Shown here one piece after another: positions 26,448 to 37,560 of a DNA stretch of 64,000 bases. Both the position numbers and the translations under genes were made by a program. This DNA is from Hyphomicrobium_A sp963724945. Lineage in GTDB: Bacteria > Pseudomonadota > Alphaproteobacteria > Rhizobiales > Hyphomicrobiaceae. The notes beneath the pieces were generated by a model. The model did not search any database and was not told the origin of the DNA. It worked only from the letters and a program-made list of their open reading frames with translations. Location: assembly GCA_963724945.1 (NCBI GenBank), contig CAVRWL010000002.1, positions 62,001 through 126,000 on the forward strand, in the 5' to 3' direction. The stretch's first letter is position 1; each line of letters starts with the position of its first letter.

Positions 26448-26945
26448 ATGGCGAATATCGCGGGCAAAGCCCACCTCGGGGCGACGCTCGAGGACATTGA
26501 GGATTTCGCAGGCCGGCTCCCCGCCGGGGCGCCGCTGATCGGCATCGATGCCGGCACCAAGACGCTGGGGCTCGCGCTCTCCGACGTGACGCGGACGATT
26601 GCCAGCCCGCTCACGGTCGTGCGTCGGACGAAGTTCAAAGAGGATGCCGCAGAGCTATTACGGCGCGCCGCAGAGCACAGAATCGGCGGCTTCGTCCTTG
26701 GTCTGCCGATCAACCTCGACGGCACGTCCGGGCCGCGCGTGCAAGCAACGCGCGCCTTCGCCCGCAACATGAACGTCCTCAGCGCCCTCCCCATCCTGTT
26801 GTGGGATGAGCGGCTATCCACGGCCGCCGCCGAGCGCACCCTGCTCGAGGCCGACGCCAGCCGCAAACGCCGCGCCGAGGTCATCGACAAGCTCGCCGCT
26901 GCCATCATCCTGCAAGGGGCGCTCGACCGCATGCGCAGGCATTAG
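26448..26945 (+). CDS. ruvX: Putative pre-16S rRNA nuclease / Holliday-junction resolvase YqgF
   Basis: RNase H-fold nuclease of the YqgF/RuvX family, 165 residues. Conserved parts are IGIDAGTKTLGLALSD (about 31-46, first catalytic Asp), GGFVLGLPINLDGT (about 84-97) and LWDERLSTAAAERTL (about 122-136, catalytic Glu/Asp). A 28-residue N-terminal extension precedes the fold. Known family members mature the 16S rRNA 5' end or cut Holliday junctions. Confidence 0.92.
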   Translation: MANIAGKAHLGATLEDIEDFAGRLPAGAPLIGIDAGTKTLGLALSDVTRTIASPLTVVRRTKFKEDAAELLRRAAEHRIGGFVLGLPINLDGTSGPRVQATRAFARNMNVLSALPILLWDERLSTAAAERTLLEADASRKRRAEVIDKLAAAIILQGALDRMRRH

Positions 26946-27099
26946 GCACGTTGCCCATTAACTCTCAGTCATTCATTTCAAATTTGCGTAGTGCCCGTCC
27001 AACGCGCGCCGCAATAGGCTGCAAACCTGCTTGCAGGGAGCGATCGAGAGACCGCGGCTGACCGACAGCCGCCTCGATCACGGGGTGGACTGAGTAAAG

Positions 27100-28311
27100 A
27101 TGTCGCACGAAACGAAACTCCTTCGGAGTCGCGCCATTCCGCGTCGGACGTTGGAGCCGACGAGGCTCCCCGACGAATGGGAAAGCTATGTCGGCCGCTT
27201 CGCCTACCCGGCGCGGCGCGAGGCGCGACGCTTGATGCGCGCCTCCCAGCGTCTCGTCGATCTGGCCGTCGTCTTTCCCGGCGCGATCTATGCGCTCGCC
27301 ACCCGGCGCGGTGCGCCGGACGCACGGCGCGAGGCGGTCTCGCTCGTCGAGCAGGGCGCTCCGCTCAAAGCCGTGGCGCGTGCCCTCGATCTGCCGCTGT
27401 GGTTGCGCCGGCTGCCGCCGGAAGCCTTCCAGAAACCGATCGACGACCTGCCGGTGAGCGAGAGCTTCGCCCGGCGCGTCGCTAATCGCCTTCCCGGGGC
27501 GCCCGCACACTCAGCCTTCTGGCTGCAGTCGGTGGCGTTCGGTGCCAGAGCCTGCCACGAGGACTTCGCCTTGTGGCTCGCCGATCAATCGATCTTCAAC
27601 GAGGCCGGCAATCCCGAGCAGCTGTTTAGCGTGCTTGCCGCCTATGCCTGGCACTCGCGCGCCACGCAGACGCGCGCGCACACGCTGATCGTCGTGCCGT
27701 GGCGCCCCGAGATCGCCTTCGACACCGCGCTGTGCGCGGCCAAGAGCTGGCTCAACCGCATGCGCCTCGTGTTGCAGCTCGGCCCCGGCGTGATCAGCGA
27801 CCCCTGGCTCGCGGGCGGGCAGCTGCGCGGCTACACGTTCGTGCCGCTGCTCGACCGCATGGAGATTCTTGCCGAGGCGCGCGCCATGCAGAACTGCGCC
27901 GACCAGTACGCGGAGCGCTTGGCCGACGACCGCTGCCGCCTGTTCTCCGTGCGCCGCGAGCGCGAGCATGTGGCGACGCTGGAGATCGGCCCGCATTCGC
28001 GCGAGGCGGGCATGCTGGCGATCACCCAGCTCAAAGGGCGCCACAACATGGCAGCACCCCTCGACGTGTGGCAGGCGGCGTATGCGTGGCTGTCCTCGCA
28101 GAGCGGGTTGCGGCGGCTGCCTCCGCGCATACCGCCCGAGCGCAAGCTCGACGACGAGGCCTGGACCCAGCTCATGGCGCCCTACCGGCGCCGCACGGGC
28201 GGCGCGCCGTGGCTGGCGCAATCGGCGACGCACGCCGTCTTCGATGCGTTCAACGCAGAGATGGCCGACCTCGCCCGGCGCGGCGGCGTCTCCTCCTGGC
28301 TCTTCACCTGA
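27100..28311 (+). CDS. PcfJ-like protein
   Basis: A 403-residue protein whose C-terminal half matches PcfJ-type proteins: AMQNCADQYAERLADDRCRLFSV near residue 267 (the family's M-NC---Y region), then VATLEIGPHSREAG and ITQLKGRHNMAAP (the Q-x-KGxxN element). PcfJ was named from an enterococcal conjugative plasmid and its biochemical role is unknown. Here it sits between ruvX and aidB with no conjugation gene nearby, and its base composition equals its surroundings. Starts are uncertain; the chosen ATG has no strong ribosome site. Confidence 0.65.
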   Translation: MSHETKLLRSRAIPRRTLEPTRLPDEWESYVGRFAYPARREARRLMRASQRLVDLAVVFPGAIYALATRRGAPDARREAVSLVEQGAPLKAVARALDLPLWLRRLPPEAFQKPIDDLPVSESFARRVANRLPGAPAHSAFWLQSVAFGARACHEDFALWLADQSIFNEAGNPEQLFSVLAAYAWHSRATQTRAHTLIVVPWRPEIAFDTALCAAKSWLNRMRLVLQLGPGVISDPWLAGGQLRGYTFVPLLDRMEILAEARAMQNCADQYAERLADDRCRLFSVRREREHVATLEIGPHSREAGMLAITQLKGRHNMAAPLDVWQAAYAWLSSQSGLRRLPPRIPPERKLDDEAWTQLMAPYRRRTGGAPWLAQSATHAVFDAFNAEMADLARRGGVSSWLFT

Positions 28312-28315
28312 GCCC

Positions 28316-29989
28316 TCAGCCCTGGTTGGGTGAGGCGCGCGCCAGAATTGCGCGCGTGTCGGCCTTTTCCAGTCCCTGCCCGTAGGTCTGCTTCGGCAGG
28401 CCGGCGAACCGGCTCGCGATGAAGGCGTCGGCGATGGCCGTCGGCGCGTGCGCCTTGAGGATCGTCGCCGCCGCGAGCAGGGCGAGCGCCTCAACAAGCG
28501 TGCGCCCGCGCTGATCGAGCAGCTTGGGCTCGTGCAAAAGGCTCTCGATGCGCTCGTGCGCGTGCGCCAAGCGCGCATCCTCCGCCGCAGCTTGGCCGAG
28601 CTCCTCCAGCACCTCCTGCACCGCGTCGGGCTCACGCAGCAAGACGCGCAAGACGTCGAGCGCCATCACGTTGCCGGAGCCCTCCCAGATCGAGTTGACC
28701 GGCACCTCGCGGTAGAGCCGCGCGAGCGGCGCCTCCTCCACGTAGCCGCCGCCACCAAGGCACTCCATGGCCTCCGCCACCAGGGGCGGCGCGATCTTGC
28801 ACACCCAGTACTTGGTGACGGGCGTCATCAAGCGGCGCCAGGAGGCAGCGCGGCCGTCCGCAGCACGATCGAAGGAGCGCGCCAGGCGGAAAGAGAGAGC
28901 GGTCGCAGCCTCGACGTCGAGCGCGAGGTCGGCGAGCACCTGCTCCATCAACGGCTGGTCGATCAGCTTCCTCTGGAACACGGTGCGATGCTCGGCGAAG
29001 TGGACCGCATTGGCGAGCGCGAGCCGCATCAGGCCGGCGGAAGCCACCGCGCAATCGAGCCGCGTGTGCGTCACCATCTCGATGATGGTCGCAACGCCGC
29101 GCCCTTCCTCGCCGATCGCCCACGCGTGAGCCCCGTGAAACTCGACCTCGGAGGAGGCGTTCGAGCGGTTGCCGAGCTTGTTCTTCAGGCGCTGGAAGCG
29201 CAGCGCGTTCACGCTGCCGTCGGGGAGAAAGCGCGGCATGAGAAAGCAGGTGAGCCCCTTGGGCGCCTGCGCGAGCACGAGGAAGGCGTCCGACATGGGC
29301 GCCGACATGAACCACTTGTGGCCGGTGACGATGTACTCCGCTCCGGGGCCGCCGGCCCCGACCGGCTCGGCTTTGGTCGTCGCCGCGCGCACGTCCGTGC
29401 CGCCCTGCTTCTCCGTCATGCCCATACCGAGGGTGATGGCGGTCTTCTCACTCGCCGGTGCGAAGCTCGGGTCGTAGGCGTAGGGCAGCACTTTGGGCAC
29501 CCACTCGGCCGCCAGCTCCGGCTCGAGCAGCAGCACCGGCACCGCCGCGTTCGTCATGGTGATGGGGCAGCAGTGCCCAGCTTCCATCTGCGCAGCCATG
29601 TAGAACGCGCCGGCGCGGGCCACGTAGGCGCCGGGGGGCCGCGCGCCATCCTTCTCGGCGAGGTGCGACCACACGCGGCTGTGCAGGCCTTCCGCGCAGC
29701 TTGAGCGCATCAGCGCATGGTAGGCCGGGTGGAAGGCGACCCAATCGCGGCGGTGGCCTTGGGCGTCGTGCGTCTCGAGCCGCGGTGGGTGCTCGTTGGC
29801 AAGCCGCCCCTGCTCGAAGGCCTCCGCGCTGCCCGCAACGCACCCGAATGCCGTCAGATCCTCGACCGCCGCCCCGCCTCCTTCGCGCCCGACGGCGTCC
29901 TTCAGGCCCAGATCGGACGTAAAGAGGTTCACATCCTCCAGGGGAGGCGGCTGGTTGAAGACCTCGTGGGTAGTAAACGAACCGCTCAT
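28316..29989 (-). CDS. aidB: AidB-type acyl-CoA dehydrogenase family protein
   Basis: Flavoprotein of the AidB branch of acyl-CoA dehydrogenases, 557 residues, induced by alkylating agents in E. coli and able to bind DNA there. Signatures are GMGMTEKQGGTDVRAATT (about 188-205), TGHKWFMSAP (about 223-232), EVEFHGAHAW and the C-terminal AMECLGGGGYVEEAPLARLYREVPVNSIWEGSG block near 410. The N-terminus HEVFNQPPPLEDVNLF is AidB-specific. Its 3' end is four bases from the PcfJ-like stop (convergent). Confidence 0.92.
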   Translation of the reverse strand: MSGSFTTHEVFNQPPPLEDVNLFTSDLGLKDAVGREGGGAAVEDLTAFGCVAGSAEAFEQGRLANEHPPRLETHDAQGHRRDWVAFHPAYHALMRSSCAEGLHSRVWSHLAEKDGARPPGAYVARAGAFYMAAQMEAGHCCPITMTNAAVPVLLLEPELAAEWVPKVLPYAYDPSFAPASEKTAITLGMGMTEKQGGTDVRAATTKAEPVGAGGPGAEYIVTGHKWFMSAPMSDAFLVLAQAPKGLTCFLMPRFLPDGSVNALRFQRLKNKLGNRSNASSEVEFHGAHAWAIGEEGRGVATIIEMVTHTRLDCAVASAGLMRLALANAVHFAEHRTVFQRKLIDQPLMEQVLADLALDVEAATALSFRLARSFDRAADGRAASWRRLMTPVTKYWVCKIAPPLVAEAMECLGGGGYVEEAPLARLYREVPVNSIWEGSGNVMALDVLRVLLREPDAVQEVLEELGQAAAEDARLAHAHERIESLLHEPKLLDQRGRTLVEALALLAAATILKAHAPTAIADAFIASRFAGLPKQTYGQGLEKADTRAILARASPNQG

Positions 29990-30117
29990 GAGGCCCCTTT
30001 TACCGCGTTTTTGCCCAAAGGCCGCTTATGGCTAACAACTTCGCACCGGGCGCCGAGGCCTTTAAGGAAGGCCCGGCTTGCCCCGGCAAGAGAACTCTGC
30101 CTATACAAACGCCTTTA

Positions 30118-31077
30118 ATGACCAGCGCAGTTGCCAAAGTCGAGACGCTTCACTTTCCCCAGCGTCATCTCCTCACCGTCGAGGGGCTCGGGGCGCGAGA
30201 GATCAATTTTCTTCTCGACCTCGCCGATCATGCCGCAGACGCCAACCGCCAGGCCGGCAAGAAGCGCGACGTTCTGCGCTCGCGCACGCTGATCAACCTC
30301 TTCTTCGAAGCCTCGACCCGGACGCAGAGCTCCTTCGAGATGGCGGCCAAGCGGCTCGGCGCCGACGTCATGAACATGAACGTCTCGACCTCATCGGTGC
30401 AGAAGGGCGAGACGCTCATCGACACGGCGATGACGCTCAACGCCATGCGCCCCGACATCATCGTCGTGCGCCACCACGCCGCCGGCGCGGTCGAGCTGCT
30501 GGCGCAGAAGATCGACTGCTCGGTGATCAACGCCGGCGACGGGGCGCATCAGCACCCGACGCAGGCGCTGCTCGACGCGCTCACGATCCGCCGCGCCAAA
30601 GGGCGCATCGCCGGGCTCACGGTCGCCATCTGCGGCGACATCCTGCACTCACGCGTGGCCCGCTCCAACATCATCCTGCTCAACACGCTGGGTGCGCGCG
30701 TGCGCATCGCGGCGCCCTCCACGCTCCTGCCGGCCGCGCCCGAGCGCCTCGGCGCGGAGGTCTTCACCGACATGTGGAAGTGCCTCGACGGCGCCGACGT
30801 CGTCATGATGCTGCGCCTACAGAGGGAGCGCATGGAAGGCTCCTACGTGCCCTCGACGCGCGAGTACTTCCACTTCTTCGGCCTCGACCAAGAGAAGCTC
30901 GCGCGCGCCAAGCCCGACGCGGTCGTGATGCATCCCGGCCCCATGAACCGCGGCGTGGAGATCGCCTCCACCGTCGCCGACCACTCGCGCTCAGTCATCC
31001 GCGAGCAAGTGGAGATGGGCGTCGCGGTGCGCATGGCGGTGCTCGAGGCGCTCGCGCGGAACCTGCCCAAACGATGA
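30118..31077 (+). CDS. pyrB: Aspartate carbamoyltransferase catalytic chain
   Basis: Second step of pyrimidine synthesis: carbamoyl phosphate plus aspartate to carbamoyl aspartate. The protein has 319 residues. The carbamoyl-phosphate site is FEASTRTQSSFEMAAKRLG; further markers are VVRHHAAGAVE, DGAHQHPTQALLD (HPTQ site) and VMHPGPMNRGVEI near the end. The start is the Met of TSAVAKVETLHFPQRH; the frame is open 30 codons upstream without family similarity. The stop overlaps the next gene as ATGA. Confidence 0.95.
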   Translation: MTSAVAKVETLHFPQRHLLTVEGLGAREINFLLDLADHAADANRQAGKKRDVLRSRTLINLFFEASTRTQSSFEMAAKRLGADVMNMNVSTSSVQKGETLIDTAMTLNAMRPDIIVVRHHAAGAVELLAQKIDCSVINAGDGAHQHPTQALLDALTIRRAKGRIAGLTVAICGDILHSRVARSNIILLNTLGARVRIAAPSTLLPAAPERLGAEVFTDMWKCLDGADVVMMLRLQRERMEGSYVPSTREYFHFFGLDQEKLARAKPDAVVMHPGPMNRGVEIASTVADHSRSVIREQVEMGVAVRMAVLEALARNLPKR

Positions 31078-32426
31078 ACGCGGCAACGATGACAGCGAAG
31101 AGGACCCCAAGCGGCGCCAAGCAGACGGCAGCCACCGCTTTCATCAATGCGCGCCTCGTCGATCCGTCCTCCAACCGCGACGAGCCGGGCGGCATCCTCA
31201 TCGCGGACGGAAAGATCGCCGACATCGGCCCGCATCTGCGCCGCAACGCGCCCGAGGGCGTCGAGGTCGTTGACTGCAAAGGTCACGTGCTGGCGCCGGG
31301 CCTGATCGACGCCCAGGTGTTTACCGGCGAGCCGGGATACGAGCACCGCGAGACCTTGAAGACGGCGAGCCACGCCGCCGCCGCCGGCGGCGTCACGACG
31401 ATCGTCGTCATGCCGGAGACCGACCCGGTCATCGACCAGGTGGCGCTCGTCGACTTCATTCAGCGGCGCGCGCGCGATAACGCCATCGTCAACGTGCACA
31501 CGATGGCGGCCATGACCAAGGGCCTCAAGGGCGAGGAGATGACCGAGATCGGCCTCTTGAAGCGGGCCGGCGCCATCGCCTTCTCCAACGGCAAGACTTC
31601 CGTCGCCAACACGCGCGTCATGCGCAACGTGCTGCTCTACGGCAAGGACTTCGGCGCCCTCGTCGTCCACCACACCGAGGACCCGTACCTGTCGCAGAAC
31701 GGCATGATGAACTCCGGCGAGGTGGCGGCGAGACTCGGCCTGTCCGGCGTGCCGAAGGCGGCCGAGACGATCATGCTCGAGCGCGACGTGCGCCTCGTCG
31801 AGATGACGGGAGGGCGCTATCACGCTGCAACCATCTCCTGCGCGGAGAGCCTGGGGGTCATCCGCGCCGCCAAGGCGCGCAAGCTCCCCGTCACGTGCGG
31901 CGTCTCCATCAATCATCTGACGTTGAATGAGAACGACATCGGGCCCTACCGCACCTTCTTCAAGGTGCGCCCGCCCTTGCGCTCGGACGAGGACCGCGCG
32001 GCGATGATCAAGGGGATCGGCTCCGGCGACATCGACATCATCGTCTCGAGCCACGATCCGCAGGACGCCGACGACAAGCGCCGCCCCTTCGCCGAGGCGA
32101 CCGACGGTGCGGTGGGCCTGGAGACGCTGCTGCCCGCCGCGCTGCGTCTCTATCATTCGGGCGAACTGCCGCTGTTGACGCTCTTTCGCGCGCTGACGCT
32201 CAATCCGGCCAGGATCCTCGGCCTGCACTCGGGCCGCCTCGTCAAAGGCGCGGTCGCCGACGTGGTCCTCGTTGATCTCGGCGAGCCCTGGGTCGTCAAC
32301 AAGGACCTGTTGCGCTCGCGCTCGAAGAACACGCCCTTCGATGAGAGCAAGATGCAGGGGCGCGTGTTGCGCACACTGGTTGCCGGGGCCACCGTCTACC
32401 AGTACGCTTCGCCCGAGCGGACGTAA
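31074..32426 (+). CDS. Dihydroorotase-like protein lacking the metal ligands (PyrC'/PyrX type)
   Basis: A 450-residue amidohydrolase-fold protein translationally coupled to pyrB. In active class I dihydroorotases the site reads DxHxH after the PGLID strand; here it reads PGLIDAQVFTGEPG, so both His are absent. The later metal/catalytic stretch IATDHAP is replaced by IVSSHDPQDADDK. Similar inactive homologues serve as structural partners of aspartate carbamoyltransferase (the pyrC' of Pseudomonas). Coupling to pyrB fits that role. An authentic pyrC must lie elsewhere. Often named dihydroorotase by similarity. Confidence 0.88.
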   Translation: MNAATMTAKRTPSGAKQTAATAFINARLVDPSSNRDEPGGILIADGKIADIGPHLRRNAPEGVEVVDCKGHVLAPGLIDAQVFTGEPGYEHRETLKTASHAAAAGGVTTIVVMPETDPVIDQVALVDFIQRRARDNAIVNVHTMAAMTKGLKGEEMTEIGLLKRAGAIAFSNGKTSVANTRVMRNVLLYGKDFGALVVHHTEDPYLSQNGMMNSGEVAARLGLSGVPKAAETIMLERDVRLVEMTGGRYHAATISCAESLGVIRAAKARKLPVTCGVSINHLTLNENDIGPYRTFFKVRPPLRSDEDRAAMIKGIGSGDIDIIVSSHDPQDADDKRRPFAEATDGAVGLETLLPAALRLYHSGELPLLTLFRALTLNPARILGLHSGRLVKGAVADVVLVDLGEPWVVNKDLLRSRSKNTPFDESKMQGRVLRTLVAGATVYQYASPERT

Positions 32427-32456
32427 TCCGCCGTATTTCAAAGCCATGCTCGCGTC

Positions 32457-33149
32457 ATGACCCACGTATTGCTTTTGGGCCTTGCCGGGGCCGAGGACGC
32501 CGCCCGCACCGTCATCTATGAGCGCCCGGACTCCTGGGACTTTGCGCTCTGGTGGGTGCTGTTCCTCGGCCTCGGCTATCTCCTCGGCTCGATCCCCTTC
32601 GGCTATCTCCTCACCCGCGCGGCGGGCTTGGGCGACGTGCGCGCCATCGGCTCTGGCAACATCGGGGCGACCAACGTCTTGCGCACCGGCCACAAGGGCC
32701 TCGCGGCGCTCACCCTCTTGCTCGACGCGCTCAAGGGCGCGATCGCCGTGCTGCTCGCGCGCAAGATCGGCGCCACCTATGCCGGCCTCGCGATCGATGC
32801 TGCGCTCTTCGGCGGCCTCGGCGCGTTTCTCGGGCACCTCTATCCGGTCTGGCTCGGCTTCAAGGGCGGCAAGGGGGTTGCGACCTACATCGGCGTGCTG
32901 CTCGGCCTCAACTGGGAGGCCGGCCTCGCGTTCTGCCTGGTGTGGCTCGTGGTGGCGGTCCTGACGCGCTATTCCTCGCTGTCGGCGCTCGTCGCCGCGC
33001 TCTTAGCGCCGATCGGCTTGGTCGCCTTCGGCGATCGACCGGCCGCAGCTCTGACCGCCGTGCTCTCCGCGCTGCTCATCTATAAGCACCGCGCCAACAT
33101 CCGCCGGCTCGCCGCGGGGGAGGAGCCGAAGATCGGTGCCAAAGCCTGA
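32457..33149 (+). CDS. plsY: Acyl-phosphate:glycerol-3-phosphate acyltransferase PlsY
   Basis: Inner-membrane enzyme making lysophosphatidic acid from acyl-phosphate and glycerol-3-phosphate. The protein has 230 residues with about five helices. The three family motifs are seen: SGNIGATNVLRTGHKG (about 65-80), GFKGGKGVAT (about 137-146) and YKHRANIRRL near residue 208. A 30-residue N-terminal lead before the first helix is longer than usual. It overlaps dprA by 14 bases. Confidence 0.95.
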   Translation: MTHVLLLGLAGAEDAARTVIYERPDSWDFALWWVLFLGLGYLLGSIPFGYLLTRAAGLGDVRAIGSGNIGATNVLRTGHKGLAALTLLLDALKGAIAVLLARKIGATYAGLAIDAALFGGLGAFLGHLYPVWLGFKGGKGVATYIGVLLGLNWEAGLAFCLVWLVVAVLTRYSSLSALVAALLAPIGLVAFGDRPAAALTAVLSALLIYKHRANIRRLAAGEEPKIGAKA

Positions 33150-34315
33150 TCCTGCGCATGCGCCTCCTTTCTTCATGGCAGCGCCGCTCCCCGTCGCAGA
33201 GCTCGGGGCGGCAGAGCGGCTCGCCTGCCTGCGCCTCATCCGCTCCGAGAACGTCGGGCCCGTCACCTTTCGCGAGCTGATCAACCACTTCGGCGGCGCC
33301 GAGACCGCACTCGCCGCGGTCCCGGAGCTGTCGCGCCGCGGTGGGCGCCCCATTCGGATCTGCTCGCGCGAGGACGCGGAGGCCGAGCTGGAGCGCGCGG
33401 AGCGGGGCGGCGCCCGCGTGCTGTTCACGATCGAGCCCGGTTATCCGGCCGCGCTCGCCGCCCTCGACGCCCCGCCGCCGCTGCTCTACGTCAAAGGCAA
33501 CTTAGAGCTGCTCAATCGGCCGATCGTGGCCGTCGTCGGCTCGCGCCAGTGCTCGGCCGCCGGCACCAAGCTCGCCCGCGCACTTTGCCGTCGCACTCGG
33601 GCGCGCCGGCTACGTCGTCGCCTCGGGGCTGGCACGCGGCATCGACAGCGTGGCGCACGAGGCAGCCCTCGAAGCCGGAACGATCGCCGTGCTCGCGGGC
33701 GGGATCGATGTGGTCTACCCGCCCGAGAACGAGGCGCTGCAGCACGCGATCGGCGCGCGCGGCTGCCTCATCACGGAGATGCCCTTGGGCTTTCAGCCCC
33801 GCGCCAAGGACTTTCCACGCCGCAACCGCATCATCTCAGGCATCGCGCTCGGGGTGCTGATCGTGGAGGCCGCACGCCGCTCCGGCACCCTGGTGACGGC
33901 CCGCTATGCCGCCGAGCAGGGCCGCGAGGTGTTCGCCGTTCCCGGCCATCCGCTCGACCCGCGCGCGGAAGGGACCAACAAGCTCTTGAAGTCGGGCGCA
34001 ACGCTCGTCACCGACGCCGACGACCTCATCTCCGCGCTCACGCCGATGACGCGTCCGCCGGCAATGGGCCTGCGCGATGAGGACGTCTCAGTCCCGCTCT
34101 CTGACGCAGCGGGGGCTTCGCCCGCGCTCTCGCAGGGCGACCGCGACCGGGTCCTTGCGGCGCTCGGTCCGGCACCCGTCGACGTCGACACGCTTATCAG
34201 GGGTACGGGCCTGCCGATCCGCTCGGTGCAGGTCGCCCTCATCGAGCTGTCGCTCGCGGGCCGCATCGCGCGCCACGGCAACGGGCTCATATCGCTTCTC
34301 CCGGACGAGTGCTGA
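33136..34315 (+). CDS. dprA: DNA-processing protein DprA, with one frameshift
   Basis: Loads RecA on incoming single-stranded DNA in natural transformation. Two frames join at about 33583: dropping one base from CGCGCACTTTGCC gives RDFAVALGRAGYVVASGLARG and restores the Rossmann core (IVAVVGSRQCSAAG, SGLARGIDSVAHEAAL, PRRNRIISG). After correction the protein has about 392 residues with the C-terminal winged-helix DprA domain (DRDRVLAALGPAPVDVDTLI). The start is GTG, with GGGGAGGAG upstream, overlapping plsY; a Met 13 codons later is an alternative. Confidence 0.9.
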
Positions 34316-34328
34316 GCCTCTGGCAACC

Positions 34329-34529
34329 CTAGCGCTCGGCCTCCTCGCTCTGGATGCGCGCCTCGATAAGGGCCGCGCCGAGGATGGCCGCAAGCGTGCG
34401 GTAGCCGGCCTTCTCGGCGAGCCGCTTCAGCTCCTCGATGATGTCGGTGATATAGCTGAGGGTCTCGGTCCTGCTGCTGGCCGGGGGCAGCCCGGATCTA
34501 CCGTTGGGATCTTCCGGCCCAGCTATCAT
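34329..34529 (-). CDS. Small conserved-looking Rhizobiales protein, unknown
   Basis: A 66-residue cytoplasmic protein: a disordered start (MIAGPEDPNGRSGLPPAS), then one long amphipathic helix region (TLSYITDIIEELKRLAEKAG and LAAILGAALIEARIQ). It is convergent with dprA and divergent from topA. The evenly GC-rich codons and clean helix suggest a real gene. Function unknown. Confidence 0.65.
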   Translation of the reverse strand: MIAGPEDPNGRSGLPPASSRTETLSYITDIIEELKRLAEKAGYRTLAAILGAALIEARIQSEEAER

Positions 34530-34769
34530 CGTTTTTTGGCCCCTGACCGCCTGTCTGCAACCACAAGGGGCAGTAAATAACATTTACTATCTTAGATAGC
34601 AATAACGTGCACTGTTTAGCTGAGGTTGTGGCGGGTGCCCGTTTGACACCGCCGCATTCCTCTCCCATGTTCCCGGCCCGAGCGGATCAGCCAGGCCCCC
34701 GAGGCGGACAGGAAGCGCCGCGCCCCCGGGCGGGCCAAGAGCCGAGCGCAACCAGCCTGAAAGTCTGAA

Positions 34770-37473
<2,704 letters not shown>

Positions 37474-37505
37474 GACCTTGGCCATGATTACCCGCCCGGC
37501 ACATT

Positions 37506-37555
37506 GATATGGCACGCTGACACGGCACATGGATATGGCACGCTGACATGGTCCG
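37506..37555 (+). repeat. Two-copy tandem repeat just before rnr
   Basis: GATATGGCACGCTGACA occurs at 37506 and again at 37532, a 26-base period, ending six bases before the rnr start. A third, weaker echo (GACATGG) overlaps the start codon. It lies where a ribosome site would be expected; none is visible. Confidence 0.6.
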
Positions 37556-37560
37556 TTGAC

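Noticed and set aside
30078..31073. In-frame N-terminal extension of the pyrC-like protein through pyrB
   Set aside because: Out-of-frame translation of pyrB; the real start is the ATGA overlap at 31074.
30843..32837. 664-residue minus-strand frame
   Set aside because: Antisense of pyrB, the pyrC-like gene and plsY.
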